A program made the position numbers and the translations under genes. From Paramecium octaurelia (taxonomy: Eukaryota; Ciliophora; Oligohymenophorea; Peniculida; Parameciidae), in assembly GCA_905182995.1 (NCBI GenBank), contig CAJJDP010000074.1, positions 124,001 through 188,000 of the forward strand: 64,000 nt of DNA, written 5' to 3'. Every line of letters begins with the position of its first letter. The first letter of the stretch is position 1. Below the pieces are notes generated by a model. The model was not told the origin of the DNA, did no database searches, and was given only the letters and a program-made list of their open reading frames with translations. Shown here piece by piece: positions 34,044-46,507 of this stretch.

Positions 34044-34506
34044 ATGAATTTTGCACAAAAACTTTAATATCTTAATTCTAAGTAACTGCCAAGACCTACT
34101 TGAAATTCAACCGACTTCTTTACATAGGAAAATATATTAATAGTCAATAGCTAGATTAAAGTTGGTAAGTGAGAAGGACTTAGAGTCATGGTATAAGGAT
34201 ATAGAAATTGATCCAAATCTGCTAATATATTATTAAATTTCTTTTAACCCATCCAAATAATTATTTAATAGCAATTGTCTTTAAGTAATCTCTAAAGCAT
34301 CGTACAGTACCGAAAGCTATTATAATTTAGCGTTAGAAATACTAATTCATTAGTAGGATTGGTGTAAATAATATTTAAATTTTTTTATGGATTATGACCT
34401 GAGTAATTAATATACTAGCATTAATTATGAATTTTATTCTTTGATATTAAATGAATTGATTAGCTTTACATAAAATATAGATCTTAATAAATTCGTAAGA
34501 TATTGA
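34044..34506 (+). CDS. Orphan protein, model needs a 46-nt intron
   Basis: The frame ending at TGA 34504 reads naturally (ESWYKDIEIDPNLLIYYQIS, FMDYDLSNQYTSINYEFYSL) and is open back to a TGA just before 34047. Joining ATG 34044 (MNFAQKLQYLNSK) to it uses a 46-nt GT...AG intron, outside the 20-35 nt norm, giving 138 aa. A shorter intron with another start may be the truth. No domain is visible. Confidence 0.45.
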
Positions 34507-34596
34507 GTTTAAAGTAATTATAATCTGAAATTTATTTGATTTTTTAAGAAAACTTGGATAAGAATATTAAGAATGTATAAAAATTAATAATATATA

Positions 34597-35780
34597 TCAT
34601 ATAACATTGATTAAACTCTTTAAATAACTTTATTTACTTGAAAGATTTGTTAATTTATTCCATTCTTCATATTCAATATCAACTATGTGGTAATTTCCTG
34701 ATTTAAGATGCCTATTAATGTGCTTCATTAGTACCTTAAAACCGTTTGATGGTTTGGGCTATATCCGATAAGTTATTATTAAAGATTCATGATAAAATGC
34801 AACGGACCATTGCAATTTATTATGATATTATTTGGTAAAAGAAAATCAACATTATAAATAAGAATTCTTTCTTGAGAATTAAATTTTATATTTAATGTTT
34901 TGAGGACATTAAGAACTTTAAGCTCCAAACTTGTTAATTTCTCTCTATTTTCTTCTATTGGGATTTTCAAGAAATTAACATTTTAGTACTCATAATAATC
35001 TACTTTTTGAAATCCAGTTCTTTTATCAATAACTCTTCTAGCAATTCTATAAATCCTTTCTAATTTTTGGAAATGCGGATAAAATTAATTTTATTCCGAA
35101 GGTTTGGCATCTTAATAGTTTTAACCAATTACTTCTGGGAATAAATTGAACATCAATTAACAATAACGAGAATTGAATTAGTTAGAGTAATTTTGGATAG
35201 TTTCCTTTTTTTGATCCATAAATTGCTTTAAAAGATTTTCAATTATTTAGGACGACACCAAGTTCTCATGATATAGCCTAGTTTGTATTAGTAGATAAAC
35301 GATTTAATCAAAATGATCCATAAATTCAAATTGATTGTTTAGTTGATCTGAAATGATTGCGAATAATGGATGATTTTCCATTCTCAATTTTTAGAGATTA
35401 TGTACAATAAATAATCTGTCTCTTATATTTATAGATGGCAGATTTTATTGAATCACCTGACAGATTGATTTTATAAGTTTTTCATCATAAATGTATAAAT
35501 TGCTTAATCCCGCTAATAAGGGGAGCTATTATTCCAGATTCATGGAATTTATAAAATTGTTATTTTGATTAAGTAATTCGATTACTCTAAACTTAGCAGA
35601 ATCTCCAAGAAATCTTCTTTCATTGCTTAAAGATAAGAAATAAATGTAATGAATCATCTCAGTTTTATTGCAAATAGGAAAAGTGAATCTTTTACCTAAA
35701 TAGAAGTAAAGTTATTGTTCTGAAAGAATTGAAAACTTTTTCATCAAATAGGACTTGCTAGCAAGAAAATATGTATTCAT
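34597..35780 (-). CDS. RAP-domain protein, probably mitochondrial RNA metabolism
   Basis: The product is 386 aa with one intron (34712-34734, 23 nt). The N-terminal two-thirds is a helical-repeat-like array (LPLLAGLSNLYIYDEKLIKS, FIVHNLQKLRMENHPLFA), as in octotricopeptide/FAST proteins. The C-terminal RAP domain is clear: ILIYNVDFLLPNNIII, NCNGPLHFIMN, HLKSGNYHIVDIEYEEWNKL. The fold is related to restriction-type nucleases and the family binds organellar RNA. The start MNTYFLASKSYLMKKF looks like a mitochondrial presequence (basic, Ser-rich). Its precise RNA target is unknown. Confidence 0.85.
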
Positions 35781-35829
35781 TTTAAATATAATATTAATCA
35801 AAATTCTTATTATTAATGCTAAATTTCAA

Positions 35830-37790
35830 TTCTTGAGAATCTCTCCTATACCACCTCCTCGCGATCATCTAAATTGAATTGCTCTATTCCATCTTATTTA
35901 GTGATATCAATCCATCATCAAAAATCAGACAGATGAGCTGCTTTATGACATTATAATTATTCTCTCTTGAAGGCATATATTTAATCAATATATTGATAAT
36001 AACGACACCTATAATCACTGGATATTTCAATTCCTATACCATTTTCTTATATACAACTTTAAATCTCTTGTATGATCATATATCCTCCAAACACAAAATA
36101 TAATGTTGAATGCACTACAAGCCTTATGAACTACGACTTTGATCTCAAAAAAAATCCTAATTTCTTCTCTTCAATTTATACTAATGGTCATGCTTAAAAT
36201 TCAAACAATTTAACTAAGTATACTATTTATACTATTAATTAAACAAAATATTACCAATAGAATTTACGCATAACTTTGTTCAAATCCTTCAGACTTTTAC
36301 ATTTAACGATTTGAGCACATTCGAATTTAAGAATTCAGGATAGTATCTGATGCTGTCCCAGCAGTAGTCATGCATTATGCCACTTCTAGTTCCTTATTGG
36401 TATCTTCCTGATTCATTATAATGCCAGTTAAATAACGTTTATAAATTTTCTTCTTAATTATTGGATATTTGATCATATTTAAAATAATTCACATGTGCCT
36501 TACAAGTAGATCAATTAACAAGATTAACTAGAGCAGTCATGCCAGCAGTAAAGATATCGGATAGAAGTCTGAAACCTTGAGGCAAGTCAAAATCACAACC
36601 AACCATGAGTGAAAGTGTTAATCCAAACCGTGACTTAAGCCTCTAGAAGCGAAGACTATTAGTTCAGGTTGGGACATAGGATATCCATACTTCTTATGTA
36701 ACGGCAGAAATGAAATTACCACTAAGATATCTAAAGATGATCATAAAGATATAAAAAAATTATCATCCTAAAGAATTAGTAAAGGATAAATATCTTTCTA
36801 CAATAACTTCATTTCCAACAATCATCCCAACTTACAAAACTACTGTGATATCACATGAATGCTATAAAAACTCCAAACAGTATGAAAGGCATGTTCACTT
36901 TCTGATCTAAAACTAGCTTTTCCAAAGTCACTCCAAAACAAACCTAATGACAAAACTGCAAGTAATTCACTATTCTTAAAATATTCCGCTCAATAGAAGG
37001 TAAGATAAGTAAATTAAATACCAATGTTAATCATTAACATCATCTCCAACTATTCTTCTTGTCCATAATGCTCTGGAGACTCCAACGACTACTCCAATAA
37101 CTAAGCAATTTCTAGAGAAATTCTATATAACTCCACCAAATGATATTCCACCTCCAATACCTGCAGCTGTCTTGAATAATCTATTGAAACGTATAAAAAT
37201 GACCATAGTTACTACATCTTTATGTTACACTTTTCCTTTAATAAGTTTGTTGAATGCTGCAGCGACTCCTAACTCCTTCAGCAAGGCAACAACTGTCAAA
37301 TAAGAATAAATTGAATATAAATCCTGAAAGTATGGCTCCTTAAAGGATAAAAATAAAGTTTTACCCAACCAACTCCAAGTCCTGACAGAAATAAGATACT
37401 CACCATTAATAGTTTGAATACAACCAATCATAGTTGAAAGCAGATTCAAAAGGTAGAATAAATATCAAAGCATACAAAATTAAATGAGGATTTATACGAC
37501 TAATTATACTTGCACTTTGTCCTAAAAATATCCAAGTGAACTTTACAATAGAACAATCAATAACCCTCAAGGCAGTATCATAGGCGAATAAGGGAATCTA
37601 GATCATAAACATGTATACTAAGTTTTTTTAATCTCCTCTCTCAAATGAGTCCCTATAAGAATACATAGAGTAACTAAGTATGTCGCGTTAGCTGACTCTT
37701 CCATTTTCTCCACATCTCTAAACAGGGTGTCTTGAAGGATAGCAATCTCCCCTTTTGAATTAATACCAGTAGAAGATCCTCTATATCTTC
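35830..37790 (-). pseudogene. SLC9/CPA1 Na+/H+ exchanger-like gene, probably damaged
   Basis: Exchanger blocks are clear in order: EESANATYLVTLCILIGTHL, PHLILYALIFILPFESAFNY, TVVALLKELGVAAAFNKL, NSELLAVLSLGLFWSDFGKA and YGYPMSQPELIVFASRGL, consistent with the SLC9C (sperm NHE) branch. The TM5 block reads GKVQHKDVVTMVIF, keeping the Asp but with Lys for the usual Asn; the SATDP stretch is lost. Several introns of 24-26 nt fit, for example near 37378-37403. Two TGA codons at 37567-37569 and 36511-36513 stay in frame; the second stands where NG-ST is expected. A C-terminal membrane region may continue to about 35830. I read it as a decaying gene, not excluding sequence error. Confidence 0.55.
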
Positions 37791-37852
37791 CGCTCCTATT
37801 AATAATATTTATTAATTAGGTTAATTAAAAAATAATTATATAAATGTATAAA

Positions 37853-39950
37853 TCATTTGATTTTTAACAGTTTTCTGATTTCTTCAGCTGACAAAGTCTC
37901 CTTCTTGACTAATTCAGTTGCCAACTCTTTAAGTTTGCCTTCATTTGTTTTCAATAGGGTCTTGACTCGGTTATAAGATTCCTTTTCTATACTAATAAAA
38001 TACTTCCAAAATCTTCTTGACCTCCATATCGACCATGTAATCGAATTGATCACTCGTTTTAACTCTGTCACTTTGAACAGAAATCAAGGAAATCTTATCA
38101 TCCATGCCTAATTACTTCACAAACATATAGGCCAAATCTGTTGCTTTGGCCAAATCATTGCTACATCCGCTGGTAATGTCATCCTTTCCAAGAAAGAGAT
38201 CTTCGGCAGCTCTTCCTCCCATAGCCACATCTATCGATGCAATTATTCCTCTCCTTGTGTAATTCAACTAATCCTTCTCTGGTAACATAGCTGTCTATTA
38301 GGAAAGTCAAACAAAATATATACAAATCCTAAGGCTCCTCCTCTAGGCAAAATTGTTACTTTATGTAATGGCATAGCTCCATCTGTTAATAGACTAGTGA
38401 GTGCATGTCCTCCCTCATGATAAGCCGTCATTAACTTCTCTTTATCACTCACATGCATATTCTTTCTTCCTATTCCCATAGATATTCTATCAATAGCAAA
38501 TTCAAAGTCTTCAGTTGTGGCTATCTGTCTGTCATATTTGATAGCATTCAAAATTGCAACATTGACCATATTTTGAATGTCAGCGCCACTGAATCCGCTT
38601 GTTTGTCTGGCCAAATTGGTTGCCAAGACTTTGGTTTCATCAAACTTAATCTTCTTTAAATAGTAAGAAAAGATTTATTCTCTTCCCTTTACATCAGGCA
38701 ATGGCACATGAATCATCTTATCGAATCTGCCTGGTCGTTTTAAGGCTGGATCCAAGACCTATCACTATAATAATCCTTATTACTTATTCAAAGTTTGTGG
38801 CTCCAATCACAATAACACTCTCTGTCTATTTGAATCCATCCATCTCTGTAAGAATTTAATTAATAGTATCTCTTGAATACCCTGGATCTTAGGCCCTTCT
38901 TCTTCCTCCTATACTGTCTATCTCATCTATAAAGATGATTGCAGGAGCCTTTGCTCTTGCAGCTTTAAATATGTCTCTCACTCTAGAGGCACCTACACCA
39001 ACAAACATCTCATCGAATTCAGATCCTGATTTGTAAAAGAATGCACATCCAGCTTCGCCAGCCAATGCTCTTGCCAATAGAGTTTTCCCTGTTCCAGGAG
39101 GGCCTACCAATAATATTCCTTTTGGTAGTTTTGCTCCTGAATCAGTGTATTTTTTGGGATTCTTCAAAAATTCAACTATCTCTTCCAACTCCTCTTTGAA
39201 TTCATCAATTCCCAATACATCATTAAAACGAGTGGGAATGTTTCTCTCCTCTTGAACACTTTGATTGTTTCTCAAAATGTTATAAAATCGATCCATTCTA
39301 CCCACTCCCTATTCAGGAGTCTCCTTTTGATTATTATCATTCTTTGGTTTTGTTTGATTAGGTTAAAAATAGTAAAATAATTGATATATTATGGCAGCCG
39401 TGATAAGTAATTGGATTACTCCTGGCAATATCAATGATTTGCGTTTATCAGAATACAAGTTGGATTTTAGATTGGTAATAGCAATGCCATATTACTCTTA
39501 TAATTGTTAATGTTGTTTAGGGGTTGCACTTTCCCTGAAGTCATCTAGAGGTCAACCCATATATGATACCTGTTTACTTGAATATTTGAAGTGCTTCCTC
39601 ATACATTTACATGCGGTTTAATTATCTCACATATTTGTAAGCTTTTTCAGGATTCTAAGGATCTGAGGAAAAATCCTTTTGCAGTAATCGCAAGGTCTAA
39701 ATATTTTGCTGATTGACTAGGAAGGTGGAGTCTGCATGGATAAAAGGGGAGAAATCGAATTTATGATCTGGGATGTTCACAGATTTCTTGATGAGATCAT
39801 CTTTATTCAATTGAAATGGGCTTTGCAGAAACTTCATCGTAGGCTCTTAAGTTATTTGCAAAATGATTACTTCTAAATCTAAAAAGTGATTTATACACAA
39901 ATCCCCAAAGAATCTACTTTCAGAATGAATATATTTACCGGTCCTTTCAT
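37853..39950 (-). CDS. YME1: i-AAA mitochondrial metalloprotease (YME1/FtsH)
   Basis: About 648 aa, with six introns (39914/39917-39938, 39846-39870, 39545-39569, 38759-38783, 38295-38323, 37982-38003). A presequence ([17 protein letters not shown]) and one membrane segment ([20 protein letters not shown]) precede the AAA core: Walker [10 protein letters not shown], Walker B IIFIDEID, second-region [12 protein letters not shown]. The zinc-protease helix is [10 protein letters not shown] and the third zinc ligand lies in the [14 protein letters not shown] region. One membrane span fits i-AAA rather than m-AAA (two). It degrades inner-membrane and intermembrane-space proteins in mitochondria. 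Confidence 0.95.
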
Positions 39951-39980
39951 TTAATATAAAGCACAAATAAAATATAATTA

Positions 39981-40360
39981 ATGAATCTCGATAGTGCAGC
40001 TGACTTTTGTCCACAATGCCATTTCATGCTAGAACTCCCAGAAGTCATGGATATAATTGAGTGCAATCGTTGTGGATATAAGGTATCCAATCCACCCTAT
40101 CAACCAAGTGCTCCATTACTGATTATCAACCTAAATACATCATCTCAACCATCAAAATGGAACCAAAGTCCTGGCTATCCAATCAACAAGACTCTAAATT
40201 ATCTGATCAATCACACAGAGCTGTTATTCAACAAGCCTGTCCTAAATGCAGTCATGAGGAAGCCTACTTTTCAACAGCACAATTGAGATCAGCAGATGAA
40301 GGATCCACTGTATTCTATGAATGCGTTAAATGCCAGTTCCGCTATCAATTAAATAATTGA
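39981..40360 (+). CDS. RPA12: RNA polymerase I subunit A12.2 (TFIIS-like zinc ribbon)
   Basis: The product is 117 aa, one 26-nt intron (40083-40108). The N-terminal ribbon is FCPQCHFML...ECNRCGYKC; the C-terminal ribbon CPKCSHEEAYFSTAQLRSAD carries the acidic pair after RSA that in TFIIS and RPA12 enters the polymerase active site for transcript cleavage, then FYECVKCQFRY. Length matches the usual 115-125 aa, which is far shorter than TFIIS. It starts 30 bp from YME1, divergently. Confidence 0.93.
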
Positions 40361-40793
40361 GTTCAAAGTGTTTATTTAATGTATATATACGATTCATATA
40401 AGTAACTTAAACAATAATATATTAAGAAATGTATTGCAACATTACACATTCCAATAATTCAAAGTGGAAGAGGCAATATTTAAAATATTTTTGCAATTGA
40501 AAATTTGTATCACATTAACAACACAAATCTAATCTATTTAGATATTTCTATAATAAATAGATGCCTACTAATAAATATACAAATTAAACTAAATTATAAA
40601 TGTTCCCTATTCTGAAGGCGTCAATTGATTTCTATCTCTCCTCTAATAATCAATATGGATGAGACTTTATTGAAGGCAATCTGAAATTCAAAAATATGAA
40701 TGCGAATAAATAACAAAATTAAAATTAATATTAACAAATACATTATAATTAATTTGCTTTGATGTTTTATAATAATATAAAATTAGAATTATT
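40361..40793. other. AT-rich intergenic region
   Basis: About 430 bp between the convergent RPA12 and Dpy-30 genes; nothing supported. Confidence 0.5.
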
Positions 40794-42382
40794 TCATTCT
40801 TATTATTCAGGGGGCTATGGAATCTTTACCATCTCTTTGTTCTTTAAACAATACATGGCTATGAATTCAAGAGGATCTTTGGGCCTCTCTATGTCCACTA
40901 ATTATAAAGCAGGCATCAACAATGGCAAGATTGTCTTTCGTAGGTAATCAGCATCAGAACATTCTTCCAACAATTCCCAATCAGTCTTCTTGGGTATTTC
41001 AGCTTATTCTTCAGGGATTCCCTTCTCTATTCTTTCAATTTCCTCATTTCTATTTCTTTCACATATTTCAATTTGTTTTATGAAGTAATCAGGATCTTTG
41101 ATAACATCCAAAATGTCCACATGTACTAAGTACTTATTCAAACACTTCTTTCTACTTAGATTTTCCAATGTCACACAGTCTGTTACTTAAACTAAGTTAT
41201 TTTCATTTCTAATTATTAAGTATGAATTACTCTTGAATTCCATCATCAAAAAATATGTGAAGTGTATCAGGATCTTATTAATCAACATACAACTATTTAG
41301 CATTCTATTCACTTGGTTATGCTTAATAAAAGTGATAATCATCAACGTAGCACAAAGCACAACTTTCCTTCAACGATTCTGTAATCTTTAAGAGCATTTA
41401 TGTTTCATTGTATATTTAGACTTATTCTTCTTCCAATTCCTTTTCATATCCATCTTCCAATTGTTATTTGTCAGTTCTTCTCAAAGTTCCTGTCACCAAT
41501 TAATTTTATTGTCTATAAACTAAGGCACATTGTTTATCCAAAATGATATAATTCTTAGTCCCTTTTGATCCATCAAATTTAACTATGGGAGTGTTATTTC
41601 TACCACTAAAACATGGATGTTCTCCTAAGCAAAATTTATTAAATTCTCTCAAAATGTTTTTTGGATCTGTTCCAAATGGTCGAAATACTATTGCAAATTC
41701 TCTCTTTTATTTTTTCAAATTGATTATTGTCTTATAAAATGTAGGCAACAATTGATATTTATTATCTGAAAATAAATTATTTAGCATATCCTTGTCCGAT
41801 AACAATTAATTTAGATTTCTTTACTTAACCTCATCCTCATTTAAGAATCCAAATTCCTCAGCTTATTACTTTAATTCTTCAATCACAGCCTTAGGCAACG
41901 TCTAATACATGTTAATGATGCAAACTATACAATCAATTTGACAATCCTGTCATATTCTGGTTTCAACTTCATACAAGGTTACCCTAATTTAACAAACTGA
42001 AAATATAATTGCTTGCGTTGTTCTCTAGAATAAATTATTAATCTCTCTTACATGGCACTGTTATTATATTCTGTAATATCATCTGGATCTCCTTCTGTTT
42101 TGAGTGGAAATTATTAACATATGTATTCCTTATATGAAATCATATCTTCACTAGGTCTGATTGGAGTGAAGTTGTTTGTTAATAATTTCCATAGGACTGG
42201 GGATTTCTCATCCCTCTATTCTAATTTACCCCATGCATATCCAACCAGAATTTCTTATAACTAAAACAAAAGATTTCTTTTCATACACATTCTTCTTTGG
42301 TTTGAGTTGTATATTTGGAATCCGCCAACAGTATAGTTTTATTCAAATCGAAATGTAGCACTAATTTTTTTTGCTGTTTCAT
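40794..42382 (-). CDS. LHFDLNKT-family protein fused to a Dpy-30 motif
   Basis: The product is 503 aa with introns 42261-42286, 41902-41930 and 41209-41230. It opens VLHFDLNKTILLAD, a HAD-like first strand (DxNxT) I have seen in uncharacterised protist proteins, with FAIVFRPFGTDPKNILREF and LHIFFDDGIQENENN as later conserved-looking blocks. The C-terminus is a Dpy-30-type helix pair: DYLRKTILPLLMPALQLVDI with RPKDPLEFIAMY. Dpy-30 motifs dock onto amphipathic helices, for example in radial spokes, COMPASS and AKAPs. Enzymatic activity is unproven. The gene starts 28 bp after the K+ channel stop, same strand. Confidence 0.75.
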
Positions 42383-42410
42383 AATTTAATATATATTATT
42401 TAATTATATT

Positions 42411-44377
42411 TCATTTGAGTGTTTGAAACACAGACATTTTTTATTATTTCTTTTTAAAAGAAAATTAATCGAGCACGCTTTTCTTCTTCGTGTTAACCAA
42501 ACCTTTGGTTGAATTCATTTTGTTCTACTCCTCTTCATATTGAGCAATCAATCCCAAATAATATTGAGTACTATTTTGTAGTTCCTACATAGTTGTTGAT
42601 GAATACTTCTTTTGGATCTGATCCAGAATTTCGTTTTCTCTGCAATTCAATCATGTAGAGACAAGTTTTATATTTCGACTTCCTTTTATCATAAATTATT
42701 TTAACTTCCGAAGCCACAGTGGGGAATTCCTTAAGGAGATTCCTAAAAATATCGTATGAACAGAAGAATCTATAGATTTTGATAATACAAATTACAAATT
42801 GGTTGGTTCTTTGGCAATGGCAAAATACTCTCTGTTGATGTCTTCAAATGCTTCGATTTCCCCAAAGAATGATGCTTCCAAAAGGGTAATCAACGTGTAT
42901 TTGTCATGAGTAACAAAATTGACTTTTCCCTTTTCAATGAAGTAAATGTCTGTTGGAGGGTCGTCCTGTCTATAGATGATCTCTCCAGGGTGAACTTCTA
43001 AGAAATTGAGATGAGGTAGTATGGTGGCTGTGAAATTCTTATCTATTTTGAGCAAGGAGACACTATCAATCAAGTACTTATAGCAAATCATCAACAATTC
43101 ATTACGAATTTATGATGGGAGTTCTTAAATCAATTTTTTAGGATCGAGAGAAGAATACACATTTTTCAAGTAGTTATTTCTATAATACTTGTGTACTTTG
43201 CATTTCAAAGCATATGGCAATTTCACTCTCACTGAGAAATCATTAAACAAATGCATTCTTCTCTCAAAATCCACCCACTTTTTGTCAACGTTTTCCAAAA
43301 TAGATGACAATTTTCCCAATGTATATGAAAAGAACCCAGTTCCAAAGATCATCCAAATTATGGCAAACACTCGTTCTTCAATAGTAGTAGCCTTAATATC
43401 GCCGTAACCTACAGTTGTGAGAGTCTGCAAACTCCATTCAAAAGCAGCAATATATTTGTTATATAGTGTTGCATCTTCGAGGTTAGCTTAAGCAACCCAT
43501 GTATCGGGATCGAATTCATTGAACTTTGCTATGAAATACCAAAAACAGGCAATGAGATGATTGATTAATAGGATTTTGCCCAAGAGAATCAGTCCCTTGA
43601 TGATGCCTTCATTGATTCCTAGGTAAGATAGGATTCTGGCTGCCTATGTTTTGTTTTTAATGTTCAGGTTTGCTTTTGATATCTTCAGTAAACGAACCAG
43701 TCTGTAAAGTCGAGGCAATCGAATCAGTCTCAGCAATTTGTTGTATCTAAGGGCTGCAGTATCAGTATTGTCATCTAGAAAATATGTAATTGGCAAGACT
43801 GCAATAACATCGACTGAAAACCATCCATACAAATATTATTTGGCTATCATTCTATAATTGTCAACAATTTTCTGTTCCTCATCATAGAATGCACTCAAAA
43901 AGTTGATGATTATATCGGCAAAGAACAAAACATCAAATATAACATCCACCCAAAACCAAAAACCTTCGTTTCCAGAATCAATCTATTAATAGTAATGTAA
44001 ATTCATACGAAACAAACTTTAAATGGAGTTATGACTGCAGTGGCCAATAATAAAAATATCAACAACATATTCCAAACTGTTTTAAATTGTTCATCTGGGT
44101 AAAATACGTATACCTTCTTTTCTTCTTAGTTTGATTTAAAAACTTCATCCTCTATCAAATCCATGTGATCATCCTATCTAATTGCTCCGTAAATCTTGAC
44201 TCTATTTTAAAAAGATCTCATTATTCCTATAAAATAAGAAGCCAGAAACACTCTTCTCCAAATTGTAACTAATCTTTGTCTCTTCTCTGGATTGAGCTTC
44301 CTATAAAATGCGAAATTCTAAAGAAAATCTAATTTCCTAAAGAACACATTAAATACTGTGATCTAAGGATTAATCAT
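42411..44377 (-). CDS. Voltage-gated K+ channel with cyclic-nucleotide-binding domain
   Basis: The product is 627 aa with introns 43983-44017 (35 nt), 42770-42795 and 42585-42606. S1 is WNMLLIFLLLATAVITPFK and S2-S3 include FDVLFFADIIINFLSAFYD. S4 has spaced arginines (LLRLIRLPRLYRLVRLLK), and the selectivity filter reads TLTTVGYGDI, so K+-selective. A C-linker follows (YRNNYLKNVYSSL) and a CNBD with PHLNFLEVHPGEIIYRQDD and GEIEAF. This is the EAG/HCN superfamily. Whether cAMP or cGMP gates it cannot be told; the phosphate-cassette arginine is not obvious. Such channels control ciliary beating and swimming in Paramecium. Confidence 0.93.
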
Positions 44378-44441
44378 ATTTATTCGATTAAAATATAACC
44401 ACCATTATTCTAACTAAAATCGATAATATGTCAATATATAA

Positions 44442-45928
44442 TCAATTCTAATAGGAACTCTATCTGACTCTCTATGCCATCTCTGGAGGTAACTTATTCG
44501 GTGGCCCTTGTTTTGATCCAAATTCTTTCTAATGAGTTTAATAATCATTTCTACAATATCCTAATTAAAAGTGATGAGTCCTCAAATCCTAAAAGGTGTA
44601 TGGAGAATAAAACTTACTTTTTTCATTTCTGCATCCATCTTACTTGGCTATCCATGAGGATTCTTAAATTATGCCTTTGCCACTGATTCTGTTGTGTCTT
44701 CATCAGTTCCGAATTTAAAGTGATGTTTCCTCAATTCAGCTTAGACTTCTTCCTACAATTTTCCTGGTTTCGAATGGAAATCTCTGAACCTTGCTTAAGC
44801 TTCACTCTAATAACTCAATTTATCATTTCCAATCATGATATTCTTAGAATTATCCACTATTGGATTAACTTTCTCAGCCTTCTATCCATCAAATTATTGA
44901 TTATATGTGCTTTTATAATGTTCTTAAATTGTAGGTCTGACAACTTCATCTTTAAGATCAAAATGATTTGATTGAAATTAAGGATTCCTAACCTATTCTT
45001 ATTGTCCTTTTCGATCTGAGAATTAGGATCTGTAAGCTGATTGATAATTGACAGCTTATTCATTTCCTACTTAGAAATGAGTTGCTCTTAAGTCCTTTAA
45101 TTGTGCCTCATTTAATATGGATCTATCCCCTTGGTTTCCTACATGGGATGCCTTGGCCTAACTTGTGTAATCTACTCTGTCTGTACCCATTGTTATATGT
45201 GTGTTTCTAACTAATTGTTAGGTTTTGTCTTGGAAATTGTTCACTTGCAATTATGGTTTCCCATATATAGCTTAATTTTGGGTTGTGTAACCGTTGTCAT
45301 CTCTTCCCATAACCAGATGAGTTTTTCTTAATTGCACATTCATTTCTGCCATTCTTTCTTTTGTGTATCCCTAACCTAACAACGCCTTGTCATATTGTTT
45401 GTTATGCACTGTATCATACATCGAGGAGTAGTAATTATTCGTATCCCCAAAGTCGTGATGATGTTTACGTAAATCTGCATTGTCAGCCTTCTTAAAATTG
45501 TTTTTGCCTTAATTCCCAAAATTCTATTCATATTCAGTTGGCTTATTGATATCATGGTAACCTAATTAGAAATGATGGGATCGTAAATCCTTCTTGGTTT
45601 CATCACTTAATTTTGCAACAGCTGCACTCTAAGGTCTTTAATAGTCAGATTTTTAAATGGACTCTAATTTCGGTTTATCATCTCCCAAATGAAAATGATT
45701 TTGTTGCAATTTCGGAGCCTATATTGGCTGCTGGGGCTACTGTTGTTCCAACTTTTAATCCTTCTCCACAACAGATGTCATAGGTCTCACTTTAGCAGTC
45801 TTCTACATCGGCATAGGTTGCTTTGCCACAGATTGATGATTTGTGTCTTCATCAAATCCAAAGTAAAAGTGAGCTTTCCTCAATTCTTAAACATGCTTTA
45901 ATCTCTCAGCAGTTGCATTTGAACTCAT
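44442..45928 (-). CDS. Repeat protein with LRxxHFxxG motifs
   Basis: The product is 485 aa with one intron (44589-44617, 29 nt). I recognise no named domain, but a short motif recurs about ten times: ELRKAHFYFGFDED, LQQNHFHLGDD, DLRSHHFQLGYHD, DLRKHHHDFGDTN, QLRKTHLVMGRDD, LVRNTHITMGTD, DLRATHFQVGNE, ELRKHHFKFGTDED, DLRTHHFQLGY. Between them lie linkers with Y-x-S/T. Regularly spaced motifs of this kind fit proteins that line microtubule walls, so an axonemal inner-junction or lumen protein is plausible, by inference only. It lies directly upstream of the K+ channel gene with a 64-bp gap. Confidence 0.75.
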
Positions 45929-46507
45929 GTTATTTATTATTTAATCTGTTATTCAAACAATATTAAATTATATTAACTAAAATCCAATATAACTCAATTA
46001 AACACCACTAAGTTCAGAATGTATAATTCACTGGAATCACATTCAATTAGCCATAACAATATAAATTTAACTCTAGTTTATTAAATACTCTTAGTGTAAA
46101 TGGGCATCTCGAAAAAATAAAAGAAAAGGGATCACGACTTGGAAGTATTAATTATCACATATGATCAAAAGACTAAATACATACCAAATGATTTTGGGCA
46201 TTTTACTCAAAATAATTGATGGTTGCATTCTTTTCATCAATCAACCACTCAAATTCTAGATCTTTTGTATAGGTTAAAAAAGGGAATAATTTTAAAGAAA
46301 TATCCAATTGAATTACAAATTGCAAATATATATAATAATGATCCCTCTTCAATATCTTTTTCTCTTTCCTTATAATTTTATATAAACAATAGAAATAGTA
46401 TTTCTTTGTCTTGACAATATAACCTCTTAGAATTGGTTAATGATAATAAATGATATCTATTTTATGTAATTATTAATGAACTTAAAATAGCATACTTTAT
46501 ATATTGT
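45929..46507. other. AT-rich intergenic region
   Basis: About 580 bp upstream of the repeat protein and downstream of the DENN gene; no supported element. Confidence 0.45.

Noticed and set aside
37567-37569. Retained IES (internal eliminated sequence) explaining the SLC9 break
   Set aside because: No TA-bounded segment of 26 bp or more whose removal restores the frame was found.
40157-40360. Separate small gene starting at ATG 40157
   Set aside because: It is the second exon of RPA12 in frame after the 26-nt intron.
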